Assembly: GCA_903907955.1 (NCBI GenBank)
Contig: CAIVPZ010000041.1
Coordinates: 186,001 to 250,000, forward strand
Direction: 5' to 3'
Length of the DNA: 64,000 nucleotides
Source: an uncultured Acetobacteraceae bacterium
Lineage (GTDB): Bacteria > Pseudomonadota > Alphaproteobacteria > Acetobacterales > Acetobacteraceae
Each line of letters begins with the position of its first letter. The stretch's first letter is position 1. Positions 28,832 to 40,433 of this stretch are shown one piece after another. The notes beneath the pieces are model-generated. The model saw only the letters and a program-made list of their open reading frames with translations. It was not told the origin of the DNA and did no database searches. A program made the translations under genes and the position numbers.

Positions 28832-30136
28832 TCACGCGATCCGTGCCAGTGCGTCGGCGACGCTGACTTCGGTGCGTTCTCCGGTGGCGCGGCGTTTGAG
28901 TTCCACTTTCCCGTTGGCGGCGCCGCGCGGCCCGACCACGATATGCCAGGGGTGGCCCATCAGGTCGGCGTCGGCGAATTTCACGCCGGCGCGGTCTTCG
29001 CGGTCGTCGTAGAGCAGGTCGTTGCCGAGGCGGCGGTAGATATCGGTGCAGATCGCGTCGCAGGCGGCGTCGCCTTGCTTGAGGTTCAGCAGCGCGGCTT
29101 TCCAGGGTGCCACGCTGTCCGGCCATTTGATGCCGGCATCGTCGTGCGAGGCTTCGATGATGGCGCCGACGAGACGGGAGACGCCGATGCCGTAGCTGCC
29201 CATGTGCGGCACCAGCGGCTTGCCGTCCGGGCCGGCGATGGCGAGGCCCATCGGCTCGCTGTATTTGGTGCCGAAGTAGAAGATATGGCCGACTTCGATG
29301 CCGCGGCCTTCGCGCCGGTCCGGCACGCCTTCCCAGGCGACGGGGTCGTGCTTCTCGTCGGTGGCGGCGTAGGGGGTGGTCAGGCGTTCGTAGCAGCGGG
29401 CGAGATCGGCATTGGAGTCGAAGGAGAACTCGCCGGAAGCCGGGTCGATCTGTTCGAAGGCGGCGTCGTAATACACTTGGCTCTCGCCGGTGGGGGCGAG
29501 GATGATGAATTCATGGCTGAGGTTGCCGCCGATCGGCCCGGTATCGGCGACCATCGGGATGGCTTTCAGGCCGAGGCGCTGGAAGGTGCGCATATAGGCC
29601 AGCATCATCTTGCGGTAGGAAATGACCGCGCCCTCATAGTCGAGATCGAAGGAATAGGCGTCCTTCATGAGGAACTCACGGCCGCGCATGACGCCGAAGC
29701 GCGGCCGGACCTCGTCGCGGAACTTCCACTGGATGTGATACAGGTTCTGCGGCAGTTCGCGGTACGACTTCACCGACTGGCGGAAGATGTCGGTGATCAT
29801 TTCCTCGTTGGTCGGCCCGTACAGCATCTCGCGGTCGTGGCGGTCGCGGATGCGCAGCATTTCCGGCCCATAGGCGTCATAGCGGCCGCTCTGCCGCCAC
29901 AGATCGGCGGGCTGGATGGTCGGCATCAGCATTTCCTGCGCGCCGGCGGCGTCCTGCTCCTCGCGCACGATGCGGGCGATGTTCTGCAGCACCCGCCAGC
30001 CGGCCGGCAGCCAGGCGTAGATGCCCGCCGAGGTCTGCCGCACCAGGCCGGCGCGCAGCATCAGGCGATGCGAGGCGATCTGTGCCTCGGCCGGGGTTTC
30101 CTTGAGCGTCGGCACGAGACTGCGGGAGAGGCGCAT
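28832..30136 (-). CDS. proS: Proline-tRNA ligase, short form without editing domain
   Basis: 434 aa class II synthetase charging tRNA-Pro. Class II core motifs: [57 protein letters not shown] with MKDAYSF, and [17 protein letters not shown] (motif 3). The roughly 180-residue INS editing domain of the E. coli type is absent; motif 2 and 3 are joined directly, the alphaproteobacterial form. Correction of mischarged Ala-tRNA-Pro would need a free-standing editor elsewhere. Start ATG 30136 has only a weak GGAT upstream. The tRNA-Pro(UGG) at 63.26 kb would be a substrate. Confidence 0.95.
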   Translation of the reverse strand: MRLSRSLVPTLKETPAEAQIASHRLMLRAGLVRQTSAGIYAWLPAGWRVLQNIARIVREEQDAAGAQEMLMPTIQPADLWRQSGRYDAYGPEMLRIRDRHDREMLYGPTNEEMITDIFRQSVKSYRELPQNLYHIQWKFRDEVRPRFGVMRGREFLMKDAYSFDLDYEGAVISYRKMMLAYMRTFQRLGLKAIPMVADTGPIGGNLSHEFIILAPTGESQVYYDAAFEQIDPASGEFSFDSNADLARCYERLTTPYAATDEKHDPVAWEGVPDRREGRGIEVGHIFYFGTKYSEPMGLAIAGPDGKPLVPHMGSYGIGVSRLVGAIIEASHDDAGIKWPDSVAPWKAALLNLKQGDAACDAICTDIYRRLGNDLLYDDREDRAGVKFADADLMGHPWHIVVGPRGAANGKVELKRRATGERTEVSVADALARIA

Positions 30137-30327
30137 GGGCAGGTATCCGTGTGGGTGATCGGCGGGGCGGACCCTAGCCGGGGATGGGGCATATCGCCAG
30201 ACGGCATTGCGCCGCCGCGCAGGCGCCGGGTGTGCTCATTGCGGGTCTGCACGTATTTTGCGCGCGTCGGTTCGGAACGCTGATGGCATGCCGGGTTGAC
30301 AATTGCAGTCATTGCATAAAGTAACTT

Positions 30328-30374
30328 TTGTGCGCCGCACAAGGAATGGGCGCAATAAATTCGCCTTGTGCGGC
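30328..30374. promoter_or_regulatory. TTGTGCG repeats / 11-bp inverted repeat upstream of proS
   Basis: TTGTGCG-C-CGCACAA at 30328-30342 is a 15-base palindrome with one central base. GCCGCACAAGG (30334-30344) is also exactly complementary to CCTTGTGCGGC (30364-30374) across a 19-base loop. Three half sites of the same heptamer in 47 bases suggest an operator or alternative RNA stems. A TTGACA/TAAAGT pair lies just upstream on the plus strand. Confidence 0.4.
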
Positions 30375-30424
30375 CTCTTGACGAACGAAAAGGCGTGACG
30401 AGCACGGACAGATCGTATAGAACG

Positions 30425-30459
30425 AAAAAAGGCCCGCGTGCCTCAGGGCACCGCGGGCC
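30425..30459 (-). terminator. Intrinsic terminator of the small RNA (and possibly of rnj)
   Basis: Stem GGCCCGCGGTGCC / GGCACGCGGGCC with one bulge, four-base loop, followed on the minus strand by TTTTTT. The strongest intrinsic terminator in the window. It would also stop minus-strand read-through from the nuo-birA-coaX-rnj operon before proS. Confidence 0.75.
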
Positions 30460-30551
30460 AAGTTTAGGGAGGAAACGCCAGTCACACGGCAGGAAGGAGG
30501 ACACTATCCTCTTCCTGTCGTGATGATGGACCACCGCCGAGTGGGGCGTCC
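30425..30551 (-). ncRNA. Probable trans-acting small RNA with anti-Shine-Dalgarno loop
   Basis: Read on the minus strand the region folds into three stems: a 5' hairpin closing GGAC...GTCC (30551-30528), a long stem pairing CAGGAAG with CTTCCTG and flanking CACG with CGTG (about 30523-30485), and a terminator stem (30459-30431) followed by six T. Between stems two and three is a single-stranded GTTTCCTCCCTAAACTT, complementary to ribosome binding sites; TCCTCC also occurs in stem two. This layout is that of alphaproteobacterial sRNAs such as the suhB/MmgR group; membership is inference. The 5' end is estimated from the promoter-like AT-rich stretch upstream. Confidence 0.6.
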
Positions 30552-30676
30552 AACAGTATTTTGTTTATTTTTCGGGGATTCTTGGCGGTTCAAACCGGCT
30601 TTGCTGCCGTTTTGGACTGTCTGCGCTCTTGTTGCGGGCATTTGCCTATAGCGCGGGCAGAAAACCGGCCCGACCA

Positions 30677-32323
30677 TCAGACCCGCAGCAGATGCACATC
30701 CACCAGTGGCCGCTTCTGCAGCCGGCGCCCAAGCACGCGGCGCAGCGCGGTTTTGGACGCTTCCAGCAACAATGCATCGTCGCGCCGCACCGCCGCGGGC
30801 AGATCGGCGATGGTATCGCCCAGCTCGTCGGCGATGCGGTTGGTCTCGGGGTCGTCGGCGTCGAACAGGCCGGGGACGGCGACGCGCGGGCGCCCGCGCA
30901 GCCGCCCGCCCTCGTCCACCGCGACGCTGGCGATCGCGACCCCGTTGAACAGCATGCGCCGGCGCGCCCCCATCACGCCGCCGGTCAGCGGCACCAGGCG
31001 GTTGCCGTCCAGCACCAGGCGGCCGACCGGGGCGCTGTCGATCACCTCGATGGTGCCGGGGGCGAGGTTCAAGATGTCGCCGTCCTCCAGCAGCACCGAG
31101 GCGATGCCGGCCTCCTGCGCCAGTTCGGCATGGGCGGAGAGGTGTCGCCACTCGCCGTGCACCGGCACCACCATCGGCGGCTTCACCAGGCGATACAGCC
31201 GGCGCAGCTCGTCGCGGGCGGGGTGGCCGGAGACGTGGATCATATGGTCGCGTTCGCTCATCAGCCGCACGCCGCGGCGCACCAGGTTGTCCTGCACGGT
31301 GCCGATGGCGCGTTCGTTGCCGGGAATGACGCGGCTGGAGAACACCACCGTGTCGCCCTCGCCGAGTTCGATGCGCGGATGCTGGTCGAGGGCGATACGG
31401 GCCAGCGCCGAGCGCGGCTCGCCCTGGCTGCCGGTGACCAGGATCAGCAGCCGGTCGTCGGGGATGTCGTTGGCGTCATCCTCGCTGACGAAGGGCGGGA
31501 TGCCGGCCAGGTAGCCGCATTCGCGCGCGGCGGCATCGATGTTGCGCAGCGAGCGGCCGACCACGGCGACGGTGCGGCCGGCATCGCGGGCGGCCATCGC
31601 GATCGATTCCAGGCGGGCGACGTTGCTGGCGAAGGAAGTGACGGCCACCCGTCCGCTCAGCGAGCGGATCAGCGCGGACAGCGAACGCCGCACATCGGCT
31701 TCCGACCCGGAATGCCCCTCCACCATGGCGTTGGTGGAGTCGCAGATCAGGGCCAGCACGCCTTCCTCGCCCAGCTTCGCCAGCGCCGCTTCATCCGAGC
31801 GCGGGCCGATCAGCGGGTCGGGGTCGAGCTTCCAGTCGCCGGTATGCAGCACGGTGCCGGCCGGGGTGCGGATGACCAGCGACTGCGCTTCCGGGATGGA
31901 ATGCGTCATGCGGATGAATTGCAGCGAGAAGGGGGCGAGCTCGAAGCTGCCGCCGGGCGGAACCACCCGCACCGGCACTTCGTTCAGCAACTGCACCTCG
32001 GCCAGCTTGCGGCGCAGCACGGCGGCGGTGAACGGGGTGACGTAGACCGGGCAGCGCAGCGATCGCCACAGATGGGCCACCGCGCCCACATGGTCCTCAT
32101 GGGCATGGGTGATGACCAGCCCGACCAGCCGGTCGCGCCGATCGGCGATGAAGCCGGGGTCGGGCATCATGACATCGACCTCGGGGTGCTCGGACCCGCC
32201 GAAGCCGATGCCGCAATCCACCGCCAGCCAGGACCCGCCGCACCGGTACAGGTTCAGGTTCATCCCGATCTCGCCGGTCCCGCCCAGCGGCAGGAAGGCA
32301 AGATCCGCGTCTGCACGCACCAT
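30677..32323 (-). CDS. rnj: Ribonuclease J
   Basis: 548 aa metallo-beta-lactamase/beta-CASP nuclease with 5'-3' exo- and endonuclease activity in mRNA decay and rRNA maturation. It starts FLPLGGTGEIGMNLNLY; the zinc motif HxHxDH is His73, His75, Asp77, His78 in THAHEDHVGA. Further: HTGDWKLDPDP, CDSTNAMVEGHSGSE, the beta-CASP motif SQGEPRSALAR, and HVSGHPARDEL and PVHGEWRHL. ATG at 32323 directly follows an in-frame GTG (32326) that has GGAG eight bases before it, so the GTG is an alternative. Last gene of the nuo-birA-coaX run, as in many alphaproteobacteria. Confidence 0.94.
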   Translation of the reverse strand: MVRADADLAFLPLGGTGEIGMNLNLYRCGGSWLAVDCGIGFGGSEHPEVDVMMPDPGFIADRRDRLVGLVITHAHEDHVGAVAHLWRSLRCPVYVTPFTAAVLRRKLAEVQLLNEVPVRVVPPGGSFELAPFSLQFIRMTHSIPEAQSLVIRTPAGTVLHTGDWKLDPDPLIGPRSDEAALAKLGEEGVLALICDSTNAMVEGHSGSEADVRRSLSALIRSLSGRVAVTSFASNVARLESIAMAARDAGRTVAVVGRSLRNIDAAARECGYLAGIPPFVSEDDANDIPDDRLLILVTGSQGEPRSALARIALDQHPRIELGEGDTVVFSSRVIPGNERAIGTVQDNLVRRGVRLMSERDHMIHVSGHPARDELRRLYRLVKPPMVVPVHGEWRHLSAHAELAQEAGIASVLLEDGDILNLAPGTIEVIDSAPVGRLVLDGNRLVPLTGGVMGARRRMLFNGVAIASVAVDEGGRLRGRPRVAVPGLFDADDPETNRIADELGDTIADLPAAVRRDDALLLEASKTALRRVLGRRLQKRPLVDVHLLRV

Positions 32324-32366
32324 CACTCAGCCCGCTCCGTCAGCTTCCCGCCAGCGCGGGCTGCGT

Positions 32367-33179
32367 TCACTCATGGTCGGGCGCGTGGCGCGCCCGATCC
32401 CGGCTTAATGTGGGGACCGGATTCTGTTCCGCCAACATGCGCAGGCCGTCGAGGGTCAGATCCGGGTCGACATGGCCGATTACCATGGTACCCTCCGCCA
32501 GCAGCGGGGCCAGCCCGCCGGTGGCGATGACCTTCAGGCGGCCGGTGTATTCGGCCTGGATGCGCGCCACCAGCCCCTCGATCATGGCCACATAGCCCCA
32601 GTAGATGCCGGACTGCATGGCGGCGATGGTGTTGGTCCCGATCACTGCCTGCGGCCGGCCGATGCCGATGCGCGGCAGCCGGGCGGCGGCCCGGTGCAGC
32701 GCCTCGATGGACAGGTTGATCCCCGGCGCGATCACCCCGCCCAGGTAGGCCCCCTCGCTGCCCACCACGTCGAAGGTGGTGGCGGTGCCGAAATCGATCA
32801 CCACCAGCGGGCCGCCGTATCTGCGGTGGCTGGCAAGCGCGTTCAGCAGGCGGTCGGCGCCGACCTCGGTCGGATTGTCGATCTTGATGTCGAAGCCCCA
32901 TTTGAGCGTCGAGCGGGCGATCAGCGGCTCCACCTCGAACCAGTCGCGCACCAGCCGGCGCAGGTGATACAGCGCCGCCGGTACCACCGTGCCGATCACC
33001 GCCGCGGAAATGTCGGCGGGCTTCAGGCCGGCATGCTGCAGCAGGGTCAGCAGCCAGACCGCGTATTCGTCGGACGTGCGCTGCGGTTCGGTGGCGATGC
33101 GCCAGATGCCGCGCCAGGAGGTGCGGTCATGCACCGCCACCACCACGTTGGTGTTGCCGGCATCGATCACCAGCAGCAT
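32367..33179 (-). CDS. coaX: Type III pantothenate kinase
   Basis: 270 aa ASKHA-fold kinase for the first step of coenzyme A synthesis. The P-loop-like [18 protein letters not shown] begins the protein. [17 protein letters not shown] and [18 protein letters not shown] with [17 protein letters not shown] are type III signatures. ATG 33179 fits the family N-terminus; an ATG 24 bases upstream overlaps birA and cannot be ruled out. Type III enzymes need a monovalent cation and resist CoA feedback. It is placed between birA and rnj with no room for promoters. Confidence 0.93.
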   Translation of the reverse strand: MLLVIDAGNTNVVVAVHDRTSWRGIWRIATEPQRTSDEYAVWLLTLLQHAGLKPADISAAVIGTVVPAALYHLRRLVRDWFEVEPLIARSTLKWGFDIKIDNPTEVGADRLLNALASHRRYGGPLVVIDFGTATTFDVVGSEGAYLGGVIAPGINLSIEALHRAAARLPRIGIGRPQAVIGTNTIAAMQSGIYWGYVAMIEGLVARIQAEYTGRLKVIATGGLAPLLAEGTMVIGHVDPDLTLDGLRMLAEQNPVPTLSRDRARHAPDHE

Positions 33180-33192
33180 GGCGGCACCAGCA

Positions 33193-33954
33193 TCAGGCTC
33201 CATTCCCGATCGTCACTTCGCCGGTGGCGAAGGCATGCACCCGCCCGCCGGCGCGCAGCAGCAGCGACCCGTCCTCCCCCAGCCCGGCAAAGGCGCCGCC
33301 CAGCTTCCGGTCGCCGAGCCGCAGCGTGATCAGCGTACCATGCGCCGGCGCGCGGGCGAGAAAGGCCGCGCGCACCGGGCCGAATCCGCCGCGGGCGCGC
33401 ACACCGCACCAGCGTGCCAGCGACTCCAGCACCTGCCAGGCGAGCGCTTCGGGCGATGGCGGCGTGCCGAGCTCGGCGAGGCAGGCGGTGGGTCGGTCCG
33501 CCACGTCCGGGGCGACCGCCAGATTGGCACCGAATCCGAGCGAGAGCCAGGACAGACCACCGTGCCCGTCGGCCGCGCTCTCGGCCAGGATGCCGGCAAC
33601 CTTGCGGCCGTGCAGCAACACGTCGTTCGGCCATTTCAACGCCAGCCCGGCGCCTTTTCCGATCGCGGCATCGGGGAGACAAGCCGACAGCGCCTCGGCC
33701 AGCGCCACCCCCGCCAGCAGCGACCATTGCGACGCCTCGCGCGACGCCCCGCCCGGCCGCAGCAGCGCGGAGAGGAACAGATTGCCCGGCGCTCCCGCCC
33801 AGGCCCGGCCGCGGGTGCCGCGCCCGGCCGTCTGCTGCCGTGCCAGGATGGCCAGCCCTTCCGGCTCGCCGGCTTCGGCGCGGCTGCGGCAGAGATCGGC
33901 GGTGGAGGGGAGGCTGTCGTGGACCGCGAGCCGCCAGGCGGTCGCCGATATCAC
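33193..33954 (-). CDS. birA: Biotin-[acetyl-CoA-carboxylase] ligase
   Basis: 253 aa enzyme that activates biotin to biotinyl-AMP and attaches it to carboxylase carrier lysines. The ATP/biotin loop is GRGTRGRAW at about residues 44-52 and the catalytic KWPND at 107-111. A C-terminal SH3-like cap ends the protein ([13 protein letters not shown]). There is no N-terminal helix-turn-helix, so it is a class I ligase that does not repress biotin genes. The GTG start overlaps the nuoN stop (GTGA), with GAAGG ten bases before. Confidence 0.92.
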   Translation of the reverse strand: MISATAWRLAVHDSLPSTADLCRSRAEAGEPEGLAILARQQTAGRGTRGRAWAGAPGNLFLSALLRPGGASREASQWSLLAGVALAEALSACLPDAAIGKGAGLALKWPNDVLLHGRKVAGILAESAADGHGGLSWLSLGFGANLAVAPDVADRPTACLAELGTPPSPEALAWQVLESLARWCGVRARGGFGPVRAAFLARAPAHGTLITLRLGDRKLGGAFAGLGEDGSLLLRAGGRVHAFATGEVTIGNGA

Positions 33955-35371
33955 AACAACAGCGCCTTCGCCGCCGCATCCGCCGCCGCGATGAACGGCG
34001 CCGGCAGCACGAAGAAGAAGGTGGTGAACAGCGCGCCGGCGGCGGCGACCACCGAGAGCGAGGCCGGGCAATGGTCGAACTCCGCCCCGCCGGCGTCGAA
34101 GTAGATCACCTTGATAATGCGGATGTAGTAGAAGGCGCCGACCACGCTGGTCAGCACGCCGATCACCGCGAGCGTCCACAGCCCGGACTGCACGGCGGAG
34201 GTAAAGATGAAATACTTGCCGAAGAAGCCGGTGAACGGCGGGATGCCGGCCATGCTGAACATGAAGATGGCAAACGCCAGCGCCAGCCCCGGATCGGTGC
34301 GCGACAGGCCGGCCAGATCGGAAATCTGCTCCAGCATGCGCCCGCGCCGGCGCATGGCCAGAATGCAGGCGAAGGTGCCGGCGCTCATGAACACGTAGGT
34401 GAGCATGTAGATCAGCACGCCGCGCAGCCCGGCCTCGCTGCCGGCGGCCAGGCCGATCAGCGCGTAGCCCATGTGGCCGATCGAGGAATACGCCATCAGC
34501 CGCTTGATGTTGCGCTGGCCGATGGCGCCGAGTGCACCGAGCAGCATGGACAGGATCGACACCAGGATGATCACCTGCTGCCACTGCACCAGCAGATGGC
34601 CGAACGGGGTGGCCATGACGCGCATCAGCAGCGCGATGGCGGCCACCTTCGGCGCCGTGGACAGGAAGGCGGTGACCGGCGTGGGCGCGCCTTCATAGAC
34701 GTCCGGCGTCCACATGTGGAACGGCACGGCGGAGATCTTGAAGGCGAGGCCGGCGATGACGAACACCACCCCGACGGTCAGCCCGGGCGAAACATGCGCG
34801 GGGTTGGACAGGGCCTGCGCCAGCCGGGCGAACTCCATGGTGCCGGAGAACCCATAGACCAGCGACACACCGTACAGCAGCAGCCCGGAGGCGAGCGAGC
34901 CGAGGACGAAATATTTCAGCCCCGCCTCGGAACTGCGCAACTCGTCGCGGGCGAAGGCAGCGAGCACGTAGATCGACAGCGACTGCAGCTCCAGCCCCAG
35001 ATAGAGCGACATCAGGTTGCTGGCCGAGGCCATCACCAGCATGCCGACGGTGGAATAAAGCATGAGCACCGGGAACTCGAACCGGCGCAAATTCGCATGC
35101 TCGTTGTAATCGAGCGAAAGGATGACGCCGAGCGTGGCGGCGACCAGCACCAGCAGCTTGACGAAGGTGCTGAAGGTATCGACGGTGAACAGCCCGTTAT
35201 AGCCCAGGCCGGGGGAGCCGCTGACCACCAGCTCGGCGGTGATCAGGAAGGCGCCCACCGTCAGCATCGAGCAGAGGTGGAAGGTGTCGCGCTTCTGCAG
35301 CACGCCGATCAGCAGGATGGCCATGCCGCAGCAGGCCAGCACGATTTCGGGAAGGGCGAGGGTCCAGTTCA

Positions 35372-35372
<1 letters not shown>
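33951..35372 (-). CDS. nuoN: NADH-quinone oxidoreductase subunit N
   Basis: 473 aa antiporter-like proton-pumping subunit of complex I with about 14 TM helices. Blocks include LYLGLELQSLSIYVLAAF (with the Glu of the pump pathway), FKISAVPFHMWTPDVYEGA with PTPVTAFLS, and MAYSSIGHMGYALIGLAAG (the broken helix Lys lies in RNIKRLMAY). It starts with MNWTLALPEI; its A overlaps the nuoM stop by one base. Last of the nuo genes; coupled to birA through GTGA. Confidence 0.95.
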
Positions 35373-36892
<1,520 letters not shown>

Positions 36893-36897
36893 GGCGC

Positions 36898-38835
36898 TCA
36901 CCGCACGACCAGCAGAAGAAGCACGAGCAGGCTGAGCACCACGACGCCGATCAGCATGGCGAAGGCGTAGACGGCGATGGAGCCGGTCTGCAGCTTGACC
37001 ACCTGTGCCGAGCCGCCGGCGGTCAGCGCCGCCAGACCGTTCGGCACGCCGTCGATGATGGTGGCATCGCCGACCTTCCACAGCACCCGGGCGAGCGCGA
37101 AGGACGGGCGCACCAGCACCGCGTCATACAGCTCGTCGAAATACCACTTGTTCAGCAGGAACCGGTATACCGGCGGGAAATGGCCGGCGACCAGCACCGG
37201 CAGCCGCGGCGCCGCTACATAATACAGATAGGCGAGCAGGATGCCGGCGATGCCGACCAGGCTGGGCGACAGCTCGACCCAGTCGGGAACGTGGTGCAGC
37301 GTTTCCAGCACATTGTTGCCGGCGGCGAGCTGGATCGAATGGCCCCAGAACTGTGTCCAGTTCGGCCCGGTCAGCGGCTCGTAGAAGGTGAAGCCGGTCA
37401 CGGTCGCGCCGACTGCCAGCAGGATCAGCGGTATGGTCATCACCGCCGGGCTTTCGTGCACGTGCGCCATGGTGTGGGCGTCGGCCCGTGGCTTGCCATG
37501 GAAGGTGAGGATGATCAGGCGCCAGGAATAGAACGCGGTGAGGAAGGCCGCGATCAGGCCGCACCAGAAGCCATAGGTACCGATGCCGGTATGGGCGGCA
37601 TAGGCGGCTTCGAGAATGGCGTCCTTCGAGTAGAAGCCGGCGAAGGGATAGATGCCCGCCAGCGCCAGGCTGCCGACCCAGAACACCCCGTAGGTGATCG
37701 GGATCTTCTTCCAGATGCCGCCCATGCGGCGGATGTCCTGCTCGTCCGACATGGCGTGGATGACGCTGCCGGCGGCGAGGAACAGCAGCGCCTTGAAGAA
37801 GGCGTGCGTCAGCAGGTGGAACATCGAGGCCTGATAGGCGCCCACGCCGGCGGCGATGAACATGTAGCCAAGCTGCGAGCAGGTGGAGTAGGCGATCACC
37901 CGCTTGATGTCGTTCTGCACGCAGCCGACGGTGGCGGCGAACAATGCGGTCGAGGCGCCGATGAAGGTGACGAAGGCCAGCGCGTACGGGGCATACTCCA
38001 TCACCGGCGAGAACCGCGCCATCAGGAACACGCCCGCGGTGACCATGGTGGCCGCGTGGATGAGGGCGGAGACCGGCGTCGGGCCTTCCATCGCGTCGGG
38101 CAGCCAGACATGCAGGCCGAGCTGCGCCGATTTGCCCATCGCGCCGATGAACAGCAGGGTGCCGATCACTTCGTAGGCGCGCCAGCTGGTGCCGAACAGC
38201 GTGTAGGTATCCGCCTGATGCTGGGGCACGCCGGCGAAAATGGTGGACAGATCGATCGAGCCGAAGGTGAAGAAAACCAGCGCGATGCCAAGAGCAAAAC
38301 CGAGATCGCCGATGCGGTTGACCAGGAACGCCTTGATCGCCGCCGCGCAGGCGGCGGGGCGATCGTACCAGTAGCCGATCAGCAGGTAGCTGGCGAGACC
38401 GACGCCCTCCCAGCCGAAGAACAGCTGCAGCAGGTTGTCGCCGGTCACCAGCATGAGCATGGCGAAGCTGAAGAGGCTCAGATAGCTGAAGAAGCGCCAC
38501 CGCGTCGCGTCGTGGCTCATGTAGCCGAGGCTGTAGATGTGGATCAGGGTGGCGACGGTGGTGACCATGGCCACCATGACGGCGGACAGCGCGTCGTAGC
38601 GCAGCGCCCAGTCCACGTGAAAGCTGCCGGCCTGCACCCAGGTGCCGAGCGAGACCACGCCCGGCGAACCGCCCAGATAGACGAGTTGCACGAAGGCGGT
38701 TACGCCGCAGGCCGAGGCCAGCAGCATGCACAGGATGCTGACCGCCTGGGCGGCGCGGTCGCCGATGGCTTTGCCGAACAATCCGGCGATGGCGGAGCCG
38801 AACAGCGGCGCGAAAACGGCGACGGCAAACAGCAT
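36898..38835 (-). CDS. nuoL: NADH-quinone oxidoreductase subunit L
   Basis: 645 aa distal antiporter-like subunit with the long C-terminal amphipathic helix that runs along the membrane arm. [41 protein letters not shown] with [18 protein letters not shown], and [17 protein letters not shown] identify it; the C-terminus has a further TM ([21 protein letters not shown]). Starts four bases after the nuoK stop. Confidence 0.97.
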   Translation of the reverse strand: MLFAVAVFAPLFGSAIAGLFGKAIGDRAAQAVSILCMLLASACGVTAFVQLVYLGGSPGVVSLGTWVQAGSFHVDWALRYDALSAVMVAMVTTVATLIHIYSLGYMSHDATRWRFFSYLSLFSFAMLMLVTGDNLLQLFFGWEGVGLASYLLIGYWYDRPAACAAAIKAFLVNRIGDLGFALGIALVFFTFGSIDLSTIFAGVPQHQADTYTLFGTSWRAYEVIGTLLFIGAMGKSAQLGLHVWLPDAMEGPTPVSALIHAATMVTAGVFLMARFSPVMEYAPYALAFVTFIGASTALFAATVGCVQNDIKRVIAYSTCSQLGYMFIAAGVGAYQASMFHLLTHAFFKALLFLAAGSVIHAMSDEQDIRRMGGIWKKIPITYGVFWVGSLALAGIYPFAGFYSKDAILEAAYAAHTGIGTYGFWCGLIAAFLTAFYSWRLIILTFHGKPRADAHTMAHVHESPAVMTIPLILLAVGATVTGFTFYEPLTGPNWTQFWGHSIQLAAGNNVLETLHHVPDWVELSPSLVGIAGILLAYLYYVAAPRLPVLVAGHFPPVYRFLLNKWYFDELYDAVLVRPSFALARVLWKVGDATIIDGVPNGLAALTAGGSAQVVKLQTGSIAVYAFAMLIGVVVLSLLVLLLLVVR

Positions 38836-38839
38836 CGGC

Positions 38840-39148
38840 TCAGCCCTTCATCAGGTTCACGTCCTCGACCTGGATCGAGCCGCGGTTGCGGAAATAGATC
38901 ACCACGATGGCGAGCCCGATCGCCGCCTCGGCGGCGGCGACGGTAAGGGTGAACATCACGAACACCTGGCCCACCAGATCGTCGAGCGATGCCGAGAAGG
39001 CCACCAGATTCAGGTTGGCGGCGAGCAGGATCAGCTCGATCGACATCAGAATGACAATGACGTTCTTGCGGTTGAGAAAAATGCCGAAAATGCCCATCAC
39101 CAGCAGCATCGCGGCGACGAACAGGTAATGGAACAGGTCCACGGCCAT
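38840..39148 (-). CDS. nuoK: NADH-quinone oxidoreductase subunit K
   Basis: 102 aa, three TM helices. [20 protein letters not shown] includes the essential membrane Glu, and a second Glu lies in [15 protein letters not shown]. Links the quinone-site subunits to the pump modules. ATG overlaps the nuoJ stop by one base. Confidence 0.96.
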   Translation of the reverse strand: MAVDLFHYLFVAAMLLVMGIFGIFLNRKNVIVILMSIELILLAANLNLVAFSASLDDLVGQVFVMFTLTVAAAEAAIGLAIVVIYFRNRGSIQVEDVNLMKG

Positions 39149-39837
39149 CAGTGATGTCCCTCCGCATGGCCGGTTGATGCTTCAGCTTGTTCCGGCTGCG
39201 GCGCGGGCTTGGGGCGGAGGATGCCGATGCTGGCCACGCCTGCGCGGCTCGGCACGTCCACCAGTTCCAGAGTGTCGGCCGGCGTGCGGGCGATCTGGTG
39301 GGCGATGTTCTGGTGGCGCGACTTGGTGCGGTCGCGCAGCGTCAGCACGATGGCGCCGATCATCGCCACCAGCAGCACCAGCCCCGCGGCCTGGAACAGG
39401 AAGATGTAGTCGGTGTAGATCAGACGGCCGAGCTGGAGGGTGTTGTGCAGTTCGGCGGCCCGCGGCGACAGCCGCAGCGTGACGGCTTCCGGCGACACTT
39501 TCCAGCCGCCCAGCACGATCGCCAGTTCGGTCAGCAGCACCGCCCCGACGGCCAGCCCGACCGGCAGGTAGCGCTGGTAGCCGCTGCGCAGTTCGGCGAA
39601 GTTGATGTCCAGCATCATCACCACGAACAGGAACAGCACCGCCACCGCGCCGACATAGACGATGACCAGGATCATCGCCAGGAACTCGGCGCCGGCCAGC
39701 AGGAACAGGGCCGCCGCGTTGAAGAACGCCAGGATCAGGAACAGCACCGAGTGCACGGGATTGCGCGACGACACCACCATGGCGGCCGAGACCAGCAGGA
39801 TGGCGGCGAACACGTAGAACAGAACGGCGGAGATCAT
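39148..39837 (-). CDS. nuoJ: NADH-quinone oxidoreductase subunit J
   Basis: 229 aa, five TM helices; the mobile TM3 carries [20 protein letters not shown], the family hallmark. The C-terminal ~65 residues (after [11 protein letters not shown]) form a soluble extension typical of alphaproteobacterial NuoJ, ending in Glu/His-rich residues. A gap of 68 bases separates it from nuoI, the largest within the operon, holding no clear signal. Confidence 0.94.
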   Translation of the reverse strand: MISAVLFYVFAAILLVSAAMVVSSRNPVHSVLFLILAFFNAAALFLLAGAEFLAMILVIVYVGAVAVLFLFVVMMLDINFAELRSGYQRYLPVGLAVGAVLLTELAIVLGGWKVSPEAVTLRLSPRAAELHNTLQLGRLIYTDYIFLFQAAGLVLLVAMIGAIVLTLRDRTKSRHQNIAHQIARTPADTLELVDVPSRAGVASIGILRPKPAPQPEQAEASTGHAEGHH

Positions 39838-39905
39838 CGGCCGTTCCTGTCTGACCGGTCGTGTCGGATGCTCATGCTCTTCCTCTCGGCCCGCGCGGTG
39901 CGGCC

Positions 39906-40394
39906 TTAGCGATAGGGGGCGTCCAGTTCGAGGCGGCGGGCGATTTCCGGTTCCCAGCGGTCGCCGTTCGCGAGCAGCTTGTCCTTATTGTACAGCAACT
40001 CCTCGCGTGTCTCGGTGGCGAACTCGAAGTTCGGCCCCTCGACGATGGCGTCCACCGGGCAGGCTTCCTCACACAGGCCGCAATAGATGCACTTGGTCAT
40101 GTCGATATCGTAGCGGGTGGTCCGCCGCGATCCGTCTTCCCGCGGCTCGGCCTCGATGGTGATGGCCTGCGCCGGGCACACCGCCTCGCACAGCTTGCAG
40201 GCGATGCAACGCTCCTCGCCGTTCGGATAGCGGCGCAGTGCGTGCTCGCCCTTGAAGCGTGGGCTGAGCGGGCCTTTCTCGTAGGGGTAGTTGATGGTGA
40301 CCTTGCGCCGGAAGATGTAGCCGAAGGTCAGTGCCATGCCGCTGAGCAATTCGCCCATCAGCAGGCCGCGCGCGGTACGGTCGAGGAACGCCAT
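39906..40394 (-). CDS. nuoI: NADH-quinone oxidoreductase subunit I
   Basis: 162 aa ferredoxin-like subunit with two 4Fe-4S centres (N6a, N6b): [12 protein letters not shown] and [13 protein letters not shown]-terminal amphipathic helix anchors it to the membrane ([16 protein letters not shown]). Passes electrons toward N2 in nuoB. Separated from nuoH by 39 bases. Confidence 0.97.
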   Translation of the reverse strand: MAFLDRTARGLLMGELLSGMALTFGYIFRRKVTINYPYEKGPLSPRFKGEHALRRYPNGEERCIACKLCEAVCPAQAITIEAEPREDGSRRTTRYDIDMTKCIYCGLCEEACPVDAIVEGPNFEFATETREELLYNKDKLLANGDRWEPEIARRLELDAPYR

Positions 40395-40433
40395 CAGCGG
40401 GCTCCGTTCGGGGGCTGGCAGGGGGGCGCGGGT

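Larger units (their letters stand above)
30137..30676. other. 540-base regulatory intergenic region, AT-richer
   Basis: No protein gene. From left to right: the proS upstream region; a plus-strand promoter-like pair TTGACA (30296-30301) and TAAAGT (30317-30322) with a short 15-base spacer; TTGTGCG-type repeats and an inverted repeat (30328-30374); a strong minus-strand terminator hairpin (30425-30459); the body of a probable small RNA (to about 30551); and an AT-rich stretch (30552-30590) that may hold its promoter (TTGAAC 30588-30593, AATAAA 30564-30569 on the minus strand, 18 apart). rnj ends at 30677. Confidence 0.5.

Noticed and set aside
28666-28866. Short open frames across the nested palindrome
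   Set aside because: Low-complexity Gly/Pro/Ala translation produced by the repeat; similar frames occur in the other copies. Not genes.
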